From an uncultured Nitrosomonadales bacterium (GTDB lineage Bacteria; Pseudomonadota; Gammaproteobacteria; Burkholderiales; Gallionellaceae), in NCBI GenBank assembly GCA_903873725.1, contig CAIQPV010000048.1, forward strand, positions 1 to 38,601: a stretch of 38,601 bases of DNA. Direction: 5' to 3'. This document shows, piece after piece, positions 1-9,223 of this stretch (position 1 is its first letter; every line of letters starts with the position of its first letter). The notes below the pieces were generated by a model, which made no database searches, was not told the DNA's origin, and saw only the letters and a program-made list of their open reading frames with translations. The translations under genes were made by a program, and so were the position numbers.

Positions 1-113
1 CCGATCTCGACCACTACGCCGACTGCATTCGCCTTGCGCAGGGCGAGTGCGAATGAGCCGCCAATCAGGCCGACACCGAAGATGACGATTTTTTTGAATT
101 GTGGCACGGTCAT
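1..113 (-). CDS. tyrA: Prephenate dehydrogenase TyrA, N-terminal fragment (runs off window)
   Basis: Only the first 37 codons are present; the gene continues past base 1. The translation begins MTVPQFKKIVIFGVGLIGGS, carrying the glycine-rich GxGLIGGS nucleotide-binding loop of NAD(P)-dependent prephenate dehydrogenases, followed by an FALALRK helix. The enzyme oxidatively decarboxylates prephenate to 4-hydroxyphenylpyruvate for tyrosine synthesis in the cytoplasm. Position supports the call, because it follows pheA, hisC and a DAHP synthase on the same strand, as in many betaproteobacteria. The ATG at 113 was chosen; a GTG two codons further in is also possible. The rest of the protein cannot be judged. 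Confidence 0.85.
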   Translation of the reverse strand, partial: MTVPQFKKIVIFGVGLIGGSFALALRKANAVGVVVEI

Positions 114-130
114 CCCGTCCCTCTCCCCTG

Positions 131-156
131 CCCCTCTCCCGCCAGCGGGCGAGGGG
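131..156. repeat. REP-like GC-rich hairpin between the DAHP synthase gene and tyrA
   Basis: Two 12-base arms (131-142 and 145-156) pair with one mismatch around a 2-base loop, giving a very stable stem with CCCCTC/GAGGGG ends. The surrounding C-rich and G-rich sequence resembles the small dispersed palindromes common between genes in proteobacteria. It lies between genes of the same operon, so it may tune mRNA stability or readthrough. There is no T-tract to make it a classical terminator. Confidence 0.6.
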
Positions 157-168
157 GTTGACCTTCGA

Positions 169-1185
169 TTAAAGCGTCCTGCCAACCGCCCCGGCAATCG
201 CACCCAGCGTGCCCATCAACTTCTTCAACTCTTGCGGAGTCAACGCCTGATCGGCATCGCACCAGGCCTCGCACGGATTGGGATGCATCTCCACCAGCAG
301 GCCGTCCGCGCCTGCAGCAATCGCGGCTTGAGACAATGCGGGCACCATCCATGCCTTGCCACCCGCATGCGAGGGATCGACGATCACCGGCAGATGGGTT
401 TCCTTTTTCAGCACGGGTATGGCGGTAATATCCAGCACGTTGCGGTAGTAAGTTTCAAAAGTGCGGATACCGCGCTCGCAGAAGATGATATTGTGGTTGC
501 CGCCTGCCGCGATATATTCCGCCGACATCAGCCACTCGGAAATGGTGGCCGACATGCCGCGCTTGAGGATCACCGGCTTGTTGATACGTCCCACTTCCTT
601 GAGCAGGTCGAAGTTCTGCATGTTGCGCGTGCCGATCTGGATCACGTCCACGTCGTATTCCATGAAGGCATCGAGCGTGCGGATATCCATCAACTCGGTC
701 ACGATGGGCAATTTGTAGGGAGCGGCCGCTTTGCGGAACATGTCCAGGCCTTCCACCCCTTTGCCCTGAAAAGTGTAGGGACTGGTGCGCGGTTTGAACG
801 CGCCGCCGCGCATCAAGCGGCAGCCCGCCTCATCCACAAACTTCGCCGACAAATCCATCTGCTCCTGCGTTTCCACCGAACATGGACCCGCAATCACTTG
901 TATCTGGTTGCCGCCCAACGGGATCCCGCCGATGTCGATGACAGTGTTTGCCTTGTGTGATTCGCGCGACACAATTTTGTACTGCTTGGCGATATGCATC
1001 GCCGATTCGACTCCGGGCAACGAGGTGAACATTTCCACTGTCAGCGGACGTTCGTCACCAATCGCGCCGATCACGGTACGTTCGACGCCGCGCGAGATAT
1101 TGGCTTTCAATCCGGCCGTTTCCAGCCGCTTCACCACCGCGCCAACCTGCTCGTCGGTGACTTCATTTCCCATTACTATTATCAT
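169..1185 (-). CDS. aroF: 3-deoxy-7-phosphoheptulonate (DAHP) synthase, type I-beta with N-terminal ferredoxin-like domain
   Basis: Condenses phosphoenolpyruvate and erythrose 4-phosphate to DAHP, the first step of the shikimate pathway, in the cytoplasm. The 338-residue length fits the type I-beta group. Residues 1-70 form the small ferredoxin-like regulatory domain (MIIVMGN start). The barrel follows, with the VIAGPCSVE segment near 99-107, the [11 protein letters not shown] phosphate/PEP loop near 131-141, ILKRGM near 207 and DPSHAGG near 270. The ATG at 1185 overlaps the hisC stop by four bases (ATGA), suggesting translational coupling, and AGAGGAAAC just upstream is a usable ribosome site. 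It sits in the aromatic cluster between hisC and tyrA. The symbol follows common practice for this cluster; aroG would be an alternative name. Confidence 0.93.
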   Translation of the reverse strand: MIIVMGNEVTDEQVGAVVKRLETAGLKANISRGVERTVIGAIGDERPLTVEMFTSLPGVESAMHIAKQYKIVSRESHKANTVIDIGGIPLGGNQIQVIAGPCSVETQEQMDLSAKFVDEAGCRLMRGGAFKPRTSPYTFQGKGVEGLDMFRKAAAPYKLPIVTELMDIRTLDAFMEYDVDVIQIGTRNMQNFDLLKEVGRINKPVILKRGMSATISEWLMSAEYIAAGGNHNIIFCERGIRTFETYYRNVLDITAIPVLKKETHLPVIVDPSHAGGKAWMVPALSQAAIAAGADGLLVEMHPNPCEAWCDADQALTPQELKKLMGTLGAIAGAVGRTL

Positions 1186-2285
1186 GCTGTTTCCTCTAGT
1201 ACCTGCTTCAATGCAGACAAAAATTTATCATTCTCTGATTCCAACCCGATGCTCACGCGCAAATACTCCGCCATGTCATAACTGGCTATCGGTCTTACTA
1301 TCACCCCGAGTTCCAGCAGGCGGCGATAAGTCTTCATACTGTTGCCAATCCTGAAACTGATAAAGTTGCCATACGACGGAATATATTCCAGTCCAAGTTT
1401 GCTCAATCCCTGCGTGATCTGCGCCATTCCGCGCTGATTCAATTCGTGCGTCTGCCTGACAAAGTCGTCGTCCTGCAAAGCGACCACGGCAGCAACCTGC
1501 GCAACACTGTTGACATTGAACGGCTGACGCACGCGATTCATCATGTCGGCCACCTGTGGATTGGCAAAAGCGTAACCCACGCGAAGTCCGGCAAGGCCGT
1601 AAGCCTTCGAAAACGTGCGCGAAACGATCAGATTGGGAAAATCCTTCAGCCAGCTCACGCTGTCGTAACGATTTTCTTCCGGGAGGTATTCGTTGTACGC
1701 CTCGTCCAGAACGACCAGAATGTCAGCAGGCAGCGCGTGCATGAAATCCAGCAACTTGCCGGCACTCACAAAAGTTCCGGTTGGATTGTTCGGATTGGCA
1801 ATAAACACCAGCTTGGCCAGATGCTCGACCGCAGCCTTGAGCATCGCATCCAGATTATGGCCAAAATTGATCGCGGGTACGCTTATTCCCGTTCCTCCGA
1901 CGGCCTGGGTCGCCAGTGGATAAACCGCAAAGGCATGATCCGAATACACCGCCTTGTCGCCCACCGTGAGGAAAGCCCGCGCAGCCAGTTCCAGCATGTC
2001 GTTGGAACCGTTACCCAGTACCATGCAAGCATGTTCGACACCATAGCGTTTGAACAGCGCTTGTTTCAATTCAAAACCGTTTCCGTCCGGATACAGGGCA
2101 ATGGTCTTGATTGCCTCTTGCATGGCGGCCACAGCCAACGGGCTGCAACCGAGCGGATTTTCATTGGAAGCCAGTTTGACGATGCCGCTGATACCCAGCT
2201 CCCGCTCCAGTTCGGAAATCGGCTTGCCGGGCTGATAAGGCGCGATGGCGCGGATGTAGGGTGGTGCCAGTTCAGAATAATTCAT
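1182..2285 (-). CDS. hisC: Histidinol-phosphate/aromatic aminotransferase HisC
   Basis: A PLP-dependent class I/II aminotransferase of 367 residues. In this context (pheA upstream, DAHP synthase and tyrA downstream) it probably serves aromatic amino acid transamination as well as, or instead of, histidinol phosphate. Visible features are the PYQPGKP N-terminus, the NENPLG motif near residue 41, NPNNPTGT near 164, the YNEYLPE aspartate region, and the PLP-lysine motif [14 protein letters not shown] near 218-231. The start was set at ATG 2285 (MNYSELAPP). A longer frame begins inside the upstream inverted repeat and adds a Cys-rich stretch unlike the family. The 3' end overlaps the DAHP synthase gene by four bases. 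A second hisC for the his operon cannot be checked here. Confidence 0.93.
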   Translation of the reverse strand: MNYSELAPPYIRAIAPYQPGKPISELERELGISGIVKLASNENPLGCSPLAVAAMQEAIKTIALYPDGNGFELKQALFKRYGVEHACMVLGNGSNDMLELAARAFLTVGDKAVYSDHAFAVYPLATQAVGGTGISVPAINFGHNLDAMLKAAVEHLAKLVFIANPNNPTGTFVSAGKLLDFMHALPADILVVLDEAYNEYLPEENRYDSVSWLKDFPNLIVSRTFSKAYGLAGLRVGYAFANPQVADMMNRVRQPFNVNSVAQVAAVVALQDDDFVRQTHELNQRGMAQITQGLSKLGLEYIPSYGNFISFRIGNSMKTYRRLLELGVIVRPIASYDMAEYLRVSIGLESENDKFLSALKQVLEETA

Positions 2286-2298
2286 AAAACAAAATCCA

Positions 2299-2395
2299 CC
2301 ACAGAGGCACAGAGACATAGAGGAACACCAGAAACAAAACAAAACCGACTTCTACTTTTCGTTTTGCTTTTCTCTGTGTCACTGTGCCTCTGTGG
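2299..2395. repeat. Long imperfect inverted repeat with CACAGAG-rich arms
   Basis: Arms of 25 bases at 2299-2323 and 2371-2395 match at 22 positions, around a 47-base AT-rich loop. The core CCACAGAGGCACAG is perfect on both sides. CACAGAG-type palindromes of this kind are dispersed intergenic repeats in many bacteria and resemble small non-coding miniature elements. This one nearly fills the pheA-hisC spacer, so it would be transcribed as a hairpin in the operon mRNA and also lies just upstream of the hisC ribosome site. Confidence 0.75.
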
Positions 2396-2409
2396 TTAGT
2401 ATTTAAAAG

Positions 2410-3474
2410 TCACACCGCAACCGGATACGAACCCAGAATCTTTAAGAATGCGGCAACCTGTTTCAACTCCGCCAGTGCCGCTGCCACTTTTTCATCCTGC
2501 TGATGTCCTTCGATATCAACAAAAAATATGTATTCCCACAATCCTGAACGCGCCGGACGCGATTCCAGTTTAGTCATGGAAACACCATGCTTTGCAAGAG
2601 GCGTCAACAAATCATGCACCGCTCCGGGCCTGTTGGCAGCAGACATGACCAGCGAGGTTTTGTCCTTGCCGGAAGGTGCGACCCGCTGATTGCCCAACAC
2701 CAGAAATCGCGTGGTGTTGTTGGCATCATCCTCAATGTTTTCAACACACACTGACAAACCGAAATGCGCCGCAGCCTGAACCCCCGCGATAGCCGCGCTG
2801 TGTGAATTTTCAGCCGCCAACCTGGCCGCTTCGGTGTTGCTGGAAACCGCGATGCGCGCCGCATTCGGCAGGTTCGCATTTAACCAGCCCTGGCATTGAC
2901 CCAACGATTGCGAATGCGAATAGACAGTCTTGATCGCGGCAAAATCGCACTGGCGTGCAAGCAGGCATTGATGAATTGCCAGCATCACTTCACCGACTAC
3001 CTGCAGCGGACTTTGCAGTAACAAATCCAGAGTCCGGCCGATGGCTCCTTCGGTGGAATTCTCCGCAGGGACGACACCATAGTGAGCCAGACCGCTTTCC
3101 ACCGCACGGAACACGTCATCTATGGTCGCGCAGGATAGTCCGTGTATGGCGCTGCCAAAACGTTTCAGTGCTGCCGCCTCGGAAAAGGTTCCCTGCGGAC
3201 CCAGATAGGCAACCGACAGCGGCGCTTCCAGAGCACGGCATTGCGACATCACTTCGGTAAACAATGTCGCCACAGCCTGATTGCTCAAAGGCCCGGCATT
3301 ACTATTCTGAAGACGCTGCAAAACCTGAGCCTCACGTTCCGGGCGAAGCACTACGCCATCTTCTTTGAGATGACCGATCTGTTGTGCCAGTGCGGCGCGT
3401 TGATTGATAAGCTTCAACAACTCATCGTCAATGCTGTCAATCTGCACCCGAAATTGTTTTAAATTGTCGCTCAT
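2410..3474 (-). CDS. pheA: Bifunctional chorismate mutase/prephenate dehydratase (P-protein)
   Basis: Converts chorismate to prephenate and then to phenylpyruvate for phenylalanine synthesis. The 354 residues divide into an AroQ-type chorismate mutase helix bundle (about 1-88, with IDSIDDELLKLINQR and LRPEREAQVLQRL), the prephenate dehydratase domain (about 93-270, with VAYLGPQGTFSEAAA, the STEGAIGRTLDLL segment and the catalytic NTTRFLVLG near 254-262), and a C-terminal ACT domain carrying the phenylalanine-binding LESRPARSGLWEY motif near 303-315. All three domains look intact, so feedback control by phenylalanine is expected. It lies 19 bases downstream of serA on the same strand; the ribosome site is weak. 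Confidence 0.96.
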   Translation of the reverse strand: MSDNLKQFRVQIDSIDDELLKLINQRAALAQQIGHLKEDGVVLRPEREAQVLQRLQNSNAGPLSNQAVATLFTEVMSQCRALEAPLSVAYLGPQGTFSEAAALKRFGSAIHGLSCATIDDVFRAVESGLAHYGVVPAENSTEGAIGRTLDLLLQSPLQVVGEVMLAIHQCLLARQCDFAAIKTVYSHSQSLGQCQGWLNANLPNAARIAVSSNTEAARLAAENSHSAAIAGVQAAAHFGLSVCVENIEDDANNTTRFLVLGNQRVAPSGKDKTSLVMSAANRPGAVHDLLTPLAKHGVSMTKLESRPARSGLWEYIFFVDIEGHQQDEKVAAALAELKQVAAFLKILGSYPVAV

Positions 3475-3493
3475 ACCGGTTTCAATTCATCCG

Positions 3494-4678
3494 TTACGCT
3501 TCCAGCGGCAGGTCGCGCACCATCAACACACCCGGAATGACTGCAATCTGCGCAATCAAGCCGGACGGTGTGGCACTGTCGGTATCCACCATGGTATAGG
3601 CCATGTCACCGCGCGATTTGTTCATCATGTTATGGATGTTGATACCCGCAGCAGCCAGTGCTGTGGAAATCTGGCCCAGCATATTGGGCACGTTGGCATT
3701 GGCAATCGCCAAACGGTAAGCAGATTCGCGCGGCATTTGCATGTTCGGGAAATTCACCGTATTGGAAATATTGCCGTGCTCCAGATAATCACGCAGTTGA
3801 TCCACCACCATCACTGCACAGTTATCTTCCGCTTCCTGTGTGGAAGCGCCCAGATGCGGCAGCGCGATGATGCCCGGTGCGTTTTGGGTCTTGTTGGAAG
3901 GAAAATCACAAACGTAGTTGCGAATATGCTTGCTTGCCAATCCAGACAATATCGCATCTTCATTCACGATGCCGTCCCGGGAAAAATTGAGCAGCACGCT
4001 GCCTGTCTTCATCGCCTCAACGCGCTTTTCGTTGATCAGGTTGCGCGTCGCCTCCAGCAACGGCACATGCAGGGTAACGTAGTTGCTGTGCTTGAGCAGG
4101 TCTTCCACGCTGAGTGCTTTCTTCACCTGTGAAGGCAGGCTCCACGCCGCATCCACGGTAATTTCCGGGTCGTAACCGATCACCTGCATACCGAGGCCGA
4201 TGGCGGCATCGGCCACCAAACGGCCAATCGCTCCCAGCCCGATGATGCCCAGCGTGCGCCCGCGCAGTTCGGTACCCGCGTAGTGCTTCTTGCCATCTTC
4301 GACCAGTTTGTGCATGGTTGCGTCATCGCCTTGCAGTCCCGCAACAAATTGTAATGCGGGAACAATATTCCTCGATGCCAGCAACATGCCCGCGACAACC
4401 AGTTCTTTCACCGCGTTGGCATTCGCACCGGGTGCGTTAAATACCGGCACACCGCGCTCGTTCATTTTTTTCACCGGCACATTGTTAGTTCCCGCGCCGG
4501 CCCGTGCGATAGCCAGCACACTGGAAGGAATGTTCATTTCCAGCATATTCTGCGAGCGCACCAGAATTGCATCCGGCTCGGCAATATCGGTACCGCAGAC
4601 ATACCGCGCGGTCGGTAAACGGCCTAAACCAATCGCTGCGATCTTGTTAAGCGTCAATACCTTAAATGTCTTAGCCAT
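3494..4678 (-). CDS. serA: D-3-phosphoglycerate dehydrogenase SerA with C-terminal ACT domain
   Basis: Oxidises 3-phosphoglycerate to 3-phosphohydroxypyruvate with NAD+, the committing step of serine synthesis. The 394-residue protein has the split catalytic domain, the nucleotide-binding loop [15 protein letters not shown] near 145-159, the [12 protein letters not shown] segment near 231 (catalytic Arg area), the LPHLGAST catalytic histidine near 275, and a short C-terminal ACT domain (about 320-394). The longer intervening domain of large PHGDH enzymes is absent, which fits this short class. The start at ATG 4678 (MAKTFKVL) overlaps serC by eight bases; a longer frame adds only four residues. 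Placement directly between serC and pheA ties serine and aromatic synthesis into one transcription unit. Confidence 0.94.
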   Translation of the reverse strand: MAKTFKVLTLNKIAAIGLGRLPTARYVCGTDIAEPDAILVRSQNMLEMNIPSSVLAIARAGAGTNNVPVKKMNERGVPVFNAPGANANAVKELVVAGMLLASRNIVPALQFVAGLQGDDATMHKLVEDGKKHYAGTELRGRTLGIIGLGAIGRLVADAAIGLGMQVIGYDPEITVDAAWSLPSQVKKALSVEDLLKHSNYVTLHVPLLEATRNLINEKRVEAMKTGSVLLNFSRDGIVNEDAILSGLASKHIRNYVCDFPSNKTQNAPGIIALPHLGASTQEAEDNCAVMVVDQLRDYLEHGNISNTVNFPNMQMPRESAYRLAIANANVPNMLGQISTALAAAGINIHNMMNKSRGDMAYTMVDTDSATPSGLIAQIAVIPGVLMVRDLPLEA

Positions 4679-5753
4679 GGAGTTTAGCAAATTCGTTCAT
4701 GAAGCTAACCAGTGCCTGCACACCTTCGACAGGCATCGCATTGTAAATGGAAGCACGCATTCCCCCGACCGAACGGTGACCCTTCAACTGCAGCAGTCCG
4801 AGTGCCCCGGCCTGTTTGAGGAAATCGCCATCCAGCGCCGCGTCCTTCAACGTGAACGGAATATTCATGCGTGAGCGGTCGGACTGCGCCACCGGGCAAT
4901 GGTAAAAACCGTTGCTGGTATCTATCGCGCCGTATACCAGATTCGCTTTCACGATATTGGTTTGTTCCATCGCGGCAAGACCGCCTTTGCGCTTCAGCAT
5001 CTGGAACACCAGGCCGGCGATATAAATGCCGTAAGTCGGCGGCGTGTTATACATCGAATCGTTATCGGCATGAGTCTTGTAATCCAGCATGGTCGGCGTT
5101 CCGGCAACCACCTGACCGATCAGATCCTCGCGCACAATGACGATGGTCAAGCCGGCCGGCCCGACATTCTTTTGCGCGCCCGCGTAGATCAGACCATATT
5201 TGCTCACGTCAACCGGGCGCGACAAAATATTGGAGGACATATCCGCCACCAGCGGCACCGCGCCGGTATCCGGCACCCAATTGAACTCCACGCCGCCTAT
5301 GGTTTCGTTCGGGGTGTAATGCAAATACGCCGCCTCGGCATCGCGCTGCCAGGTATCAAATGCGGGAATATAGGAAAAATTCTTGTCCGCACCCGTCGTC
5401 ACCACATTCACCGCGCCGAATTTCTTGGCTTCGCTGATAGCTTTCTTTGACCACTCGCCGGTATGCACATAATCCGCTGATTTCTTGCCGCGCAGCAAAT
5501 TCATCGGCACCATGGCGAACTGCTGGCTGGCGCCGCCTTGCAGGAACAACACCTTGTAATTGGCGGGAATTGCCAGCAACTCGCGCAAGTCCTTTTCGGC
5601 ATCGGCCTGAATACTCATGTATTCCTTGCCGCGATGCGACATTTCCATCACTGACATGCCGCTGCCGTGCCAGTCAAGCAACTCTTCGCGTGCTTGCTGC
5701 AAAACCTCGTGCGGAAGTACTGCGGGTCCTGCGCTAAAATTGTAAATCGTCAT
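4671..5753 (-). CDS. serC: Phosphoserine aminotransferase SerC
   Basis: A PLP enzyme of 360 residues that transfers the glutamate amino group to 3-phosphohydroxypyruvate, giving phosphoserine; it also serves pyridoxal 5'-phosphate synthesis. The family N-terminus [11 protein letters not shown], the [17 protein letters not shown] segment near 71-87, and the PLP lysine in [12 protein letters not shown] near 190-201 are all visible, as is the C-terminal [15 protein letters not shown] motif. The ATG at 5753 has a GGAGAGAG ribosome site at good spacing. It is followed by serA with an eight-base overlap, so the two serine-pathway enzymes are translationally linked. Confidence 0.97.
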   Translation of the reverse strand: MTIYNFSAGPAVLPHEVLQQAREELLDWHGSGMSVMEMSHRGKEYMSIQADAEKDLRELLAIPANYKVLFLQGGASQQFAMVPMNLLRGKKSADYVHTGEWSKKAISEAKKFGAVNVVTTGADKNFSYIPAFDTWQRDAEAAYLHYTPNETIGGVEFNWVPDTGAVPLVADMSSNILSRPVDVSKYGLIYAGAQKNVGPAGLTIVIVREDLIGQVVAGTPTMLDYKTHADNDSMYNTPPTYGIYIAGLVFQMLKRKGGLAAMEQTNIVKANLVYGAIDTSNGFYHCPVAQSDRSRMNIPFTLKDAALDGDFLKQAGALGLLQLKGHRSVGGMRASIYNAMPVEGVQALVSFMNEFAKLHG

Positions 5754-5841
5754 GCTATTCTCTCTCCAAAAAGGTCACTTAATTAAGAAACAATTGAATA
5801 TTACGATTCGGTACTTTCGGTTCTACAACCGGTTTCAAACA

Positions 5842-8454
5842 TTACTCGGGTCCATTTTCCGGATTGGATTCCGCCGCTGAATTGAGATCTGCTTCCGCCT
5901 CGGGTTCAACATCCTCCGACTCGGCAATCCGGCTCAACCCCGCCAGCTTGTCGTTCTCATCCAAATTAATCAGGGTCACACCCTGCGTGGTGCGGCCCAT
6001 CTCACGTATTTCCTTGACGCGGGTACGGATCATCACGCCGTTGGTACCGATCAGCATGATCTCGTCTTCCTCATTGACCAGCGTTGCCGCCACCACCTTG
6101 CCGTTACGCTCGGAAGTCTGAATCGCAATAATGCCTTGAGTGCCGCGCCCGTGGCGGGTGTATTCGGCAATCGGTGTGCGCTTTCCAAAACCGTTTTCCG
6201 TGGCGGTGAGGACGCTCTGCTGTTCGTTCTCGGCCACCAGCATGGCTATTACGTTGCCACCTTTGGCGAGGTTCATCCCGCGCACCCCGCGCGTGGCGCG
6301 ACTTAACGGACGCACATCCTCTTCTTCAAAACGTACCGCCCTGCCTTCATCGGAGAACAGCATTACGTCATGCTTGCCATCTGTCAGTGCCACGCCGATC
6401 AGGTAATCGCCATCGTCCAGATTAATCGCGATGATGCCAGCCTTGCGCGGGTTGGCGAAATCGGACAGCGGGGTCTTCTTTACCGTGCCGTTGGCGGTGG
6501 CAAAAAACACGTATTGATATTCTGAAAACTCTTTGACCGGCAGAATCGCATTGATCTTCTCGCCCTCTTCCAGCGGCAACAAGTTTACTATCGGCTTGCC
6601 ACGGCTGGTGCGCGAACCCTGCGGCACGTCATACACCTTGATCCAGTACACTTGCCCGCGACTGGAGAAACACAGAATGTAGTCATGGGTGTTGGCAATA
6701 AACAGGTTGTCGACGAAATCGTCTTCCTTGGTACTCGCCGCCTGCTTGCCGCGCCCGCCGCGCTTCTGGGCACGGTATTCGTCCAGCTTTTGCGCCTTCA
6801 TGTAGCCGCCGTGCGACAGCGTAACCACCACGTCTTCAGGCGCGATCAGGTCTTCCATGCTCATGTCTTGCGTGTGCGTGATGATCTCGCTGCGGCGTTT
6901 GTCGCCGTATTGTGTCTTGATCGCAACCAGTTCGTCGCCGATGATCAGGGTGATGCGTTCGGGCTTGGCCAGAATATCGAGCAGGTCGGCAATCTTGTCC
7001 ATCACCTCGCGGTATTCACCGACGATCTTGTCCTGTTCCAAGCCGGTCAAACGCTGCAAACGCAGTTCAAGAATGGCTTGTGCCTGCACATCGGAAAGCT
7101 TGTAGGCGCGCTGTCTGCCCTCGCCCACCAGACCGAATTCCGGCAACAGATTTTCCGGACGCGAGGCGCCGCTCACCCGGCTCAACATGTCTTCCACCAG
7201 CGAGGAATGCCAGGATCGCGCCATCAATTCGCGTTTGGCCTCGGCAGGTGCTGCGGCAGCCTTGATCAGCGCAATAATTTCGTCCACATTGGACAACGCA
7301 ACCGCCAAGCCTTCCAGCACGTGACCTCTATCCCTCGCCTTGCGCAGTTCGAATACCGTTCGGCGCGTCACTACTTCGCGGCGATGCCGCAGGAAAGCGT
7401 CAATGAACTGCTTCAGGTTGAGCAGCTTGGGCTGGCCGTCGAGCAGCGCCACCATATTCATGCCAAAACTGTCCTGCAACTGCGTCATCTTGAACAGTTG
7501 ATTGAGGATCACTTCCGGCATTTCGTTGCGCTTCAACTCAATTACCGCACGCATTCCGGACTTGTCCGACTCGTCGCGGATTTCGGAAATGCCTTCAATT
7601 TTTTTCTCGCGCACCAGTTCGCCGATCTTGATCAGCAAATTGGCTTTGTTCACCTGATAGGGCAGCTCGTCGATGATAATGGCCTGACGCTCGCCTTTGC
7701 CGATATCCTCAAAATGGGTGCGGCCGCGCATCACCACCCGTCCGCGCCCGGTACGGTAGCCTTCCTTGACACCAGCCGTGCCATAGATAAAACCCGCCGT
7801 CGGAAAATCGGGAGCGGGAACGATGTCAATCAATTCTTCGATATCCATTTCCGGATTTTTCAGCAGCGCCAGACAGGCATCGATCACCTCGCCCATGTTG
7901 TGCGGGGGAATATTGGTCGCCATCCCCACCGCGATGCCGGAAGAACCGTTCACCAGCAAATTGGGGAAGCGTGCCGGCAATACCAGTGGCTCGTGCTCGG
8001 AACCGTCATAGTTGGGGCCGAAATCGACCGTCTCCTTGTCCAGATCGGCCAGCAACTCGTGCGCGATACGCGCCATGCGGATTTCGGTGTAACGCATGGC
8101 CGCCGCATTATCGCCGTCCACCGAACCGAAGTTGCCCTGCCCGTCCACCAGCATGTAGCGCAGGGAAAAATCCTGCGCCATACGCACGATGGTGTCATAC
8201 ACCGCCGTGTCACCGTGCGGGTGATATTTACCGATCACGTCACCGACGATACGCGCCGACTTTTTGTAGGCCTTGTTCCAGTCGTTGGACAATTCGTGCA
8301 TAGCGAACAGGACGCGGCGATGCACCGGTTTGAGGCCGTCGCGCGCATCGGGCAGCGCACGTCCGACTATTACGCTCATCGCATATTCGAGATACGATTT
8401 TCGCATCTCCTGTTCGAGGCTGACCGGCAAGGTTTCTTTGGCGAATTGTTCCAT
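5842..8454 (-). CDS. gyrA: DNA gyrase subunit A
   Basis: The 870-residue breakage-reunion subunit of the A2B2 gyrase that introduces negative supercoils. Visible are the winged-helix start ([28 protein letters not shown]), the quinolone-region sequence [17 protein letters not shown] with Thr at the position of E. coli Ser83 and Asp at the position of Asp87, and the catalytic tyrosine in [10 protein letters not shown]. The C-terminal beta-pinwheel DNA-wrapping domain contains the QKRGGRGK gyrase box. The tail after about residue 845 is strongly acidic ([13 protein letters not shown]), a known variable feature. Thr at position 83 is natural in several proteobacteria, so it is not by itself evidence of resistance. 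A sigma70-like promoter lies just upstream, and the gene probably heads the serC-serA-pheA cluster, although 88 bases separate it from serC. Confidence 0.98.
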   Translation of the reverse strand: MEQFAKETLPVSLEQEMRKSYLEYAMSVIVGRALPDARDGLKPVHRRVLFAMHELSNDWNKAYKKSARIVGDVIGKYHPHGDTAVYDTIVRMAQDFSLRYMLVDGQGNFGSVDGDNAAAMRYTEIRMARIAHELLADLDKETVDFGPNYDGSEHEPLVLPARFPNLLVNGSSGIAVGMATNIPPHNMGEVIDACLALLKNPEMDIEELIDIVPAPDFPTAGFIYGTAGVKEGYRTGRGRVVMRGRTHFEDIGKGERQAIIIDELPYQVNKANLLIKIGELVREKKIEGISEIRDESDKSGMRAVIELKRNEMPEVILNQLFKMTQLQDSFGMNMVALLDGQPKLLNLKQFIDAFLRHRREVVTRRTVFELRKARDRGHVLEGLAVALSNVDEIIALIKAAAAPAEAKRELMARSWHSSLVEDMLSRVSGASRPENLLPEFGLVGEGRQRAYKLSDVQAQAILELRLQRLTGLEQDKIVGEYREVMDKIADLLDILAKPERITLIIGDELVAIKTQYGDKRRSEIITHTQDMSMEDLIAPEDVVVTLSHGGYMKAQKLDEYRAQKRGGRGKQAASTKEDDFVDNLFIANTHDYILCFSSRGQVYWIKVYDVPQGSRTSRGKPIVNLLPLEEGEKINAILPVKEFSEYQYVFFATANGTVKKTPLSDFANPRKAGIIAINLDDGDYLIGVALTDGKHDVMLFSDEGRAVRFEEEDVRPLSRATRGVRGMNLAKGGNVIAMLVAENEQQSVLTATENGFGKRTPIAEYTRHGRGTQGIIAIQTSERNGKVVAATLVNEEDEIMLIGTNGVMIRTRVKEIREMGRTTQGVTLINLDENDKLAGLSRIAESEDVEPEAEADLNSAAESNPENGPE

Positions 8455-8493
8455 GTATGGCAGTACCTTAAAATGCTTATAAATCAGCCCGTA

Positions 8494-8522
8494 ATTTTAG
8501 CATGCCGCCCCCCCGGAGACAA
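8494..8522 (-). promoter_or_regulatory. Candidate sigma70 promoter for gyrA
   Basis: On the minus strand, TTGTCT (8522-8517) and TAAAAT (8499-8494) are separated by exactly 17 bases and lie about 40 bases before the gyrA start. The spacer contains a run of seven G residues, which is unusual and could make the promoter sensitive to supercoiling, as gyrase promoters often are. That last point is inference. Confidence 0.5.
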
Positions 8523-8601
8523 AACTAAAATGATGCACCGGAAATACTCCCCTTTATTGTATTTACCGGCATTGAAGTATGCTCGCGTTGCCTAATCCGC
8601 A

Positions 8602-8607
8602 TATAAT
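8602..8607 (+). promoter_or_regulatory. Candidate -10 box for the MazG-like gene
   Basis: A perfect TATAAT lies 34 bases before the ATG of the downstream gene. No good -35 box is at standard spacing (TTGAAG is too far), so only the -10 element is claimed. Confidence 0.35.
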
Positions 8608-8640
8608 TTCGGAACCCGACCCTGATCCATCATCCAATCC

Positions 8641-9082
8641 ATGAAAAAGCCCTTCAACCAGCGTATTGCCGCGATGAACGCAATGTATAAACTTCCCCTC
8701 CAACGACAAACCGGCATTACCTGCCAACGTGCAGGAGCGTCTGACCAAGTTCAAGGCAACCTTGCTTGACGAGGTACATGAAATTGACGAGATTGTGCAA
8801 CTCGCGCAGAACGGGGGCAGTCCGGCGGACATCGCAGTGGCTATTGCCGACTTGCTGGGCGATATCACGGTGTATTGCCGCTCCGAAGCATTGAAGTACG
8901 GCCTGCCACTGGAAGATGTACTGGAGGTGATTATGGACAGCAACGAGAGCAAGCTGGATGTGAACGGCAACCCGATTTACGATGCAAACGGCAAATTCCT
9001 CAAAGGGCCCAACTATTGGAAACCGGAACCGAAGATCAAGGCATTGCTGGAAAAGTGCGGGATTCAGACTAACAATTGGTAA
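8641..9082 (+). pseudogene. MazG/PRA-PH-like nucleotide pyrophosphohydrolase, apparent +1 frameshift
   Basis: The body, read from about 8698 to the TAA at 9082, has the helical pyrophosphohydrolase pattern LLDEVHEIDEI followed by ADLLGDITVYCRSEALKYG; the E/D pairs are metal ligands of the MazG/phosphoribosyl-ATP pyrophosphatase fold. The natural N-terminus (MKKPFNQRIAAMNAMYKLP) starts at ATG 8641 but lies in the preceding frame. The two frames join smoothly at a run of four C residues near 8694-8697: removing one C restores YKLPSNDKPALPANVQERL. The gene is therefore either disrupted by a one-base insertion or affected by a sequencing error. Otherwise only an in-frame GTG at 8729 could start a shortened 117-residue protein lacking the first helix. 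It is divergent from gyrA. The substrate is unknown. Confidence 0.75.
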
Positions 9083-9223
9083 CTCCACCAATTTCAAAGA
9101 CAGTTAACAGGCAGGCAAGCTCTATCCATGCCAATTGACTCGCCAAACCAGTTTCCCTCTACACTCACCTCCGGATAAGTAATAATATATCTTTACGCAA
9201 GTTTCACGTTATTGGATACATTG

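Noticed and set aside
1446-2399. 317-codon plus-strand frame opposite hisC
   Set aside because: Shadow of hisC and the inverted repeat; low-complexity composition and no recognisable motif.
8201-8231. Thr at the gyrA position of E. coli Ser83 as a quinolone-resistance mutation
   Set aside because: Thr is the natural residue in several proteobacteria and Asp87 is unchanged, so no resistance is inferred.
6652-8595. 647-codon open frame on the plus strand opposite gyrA
   Set aside because: It is fully antisense to an unmistakable gyrA and has His/Arg/Gln-rich composition typical of a shadow frame.
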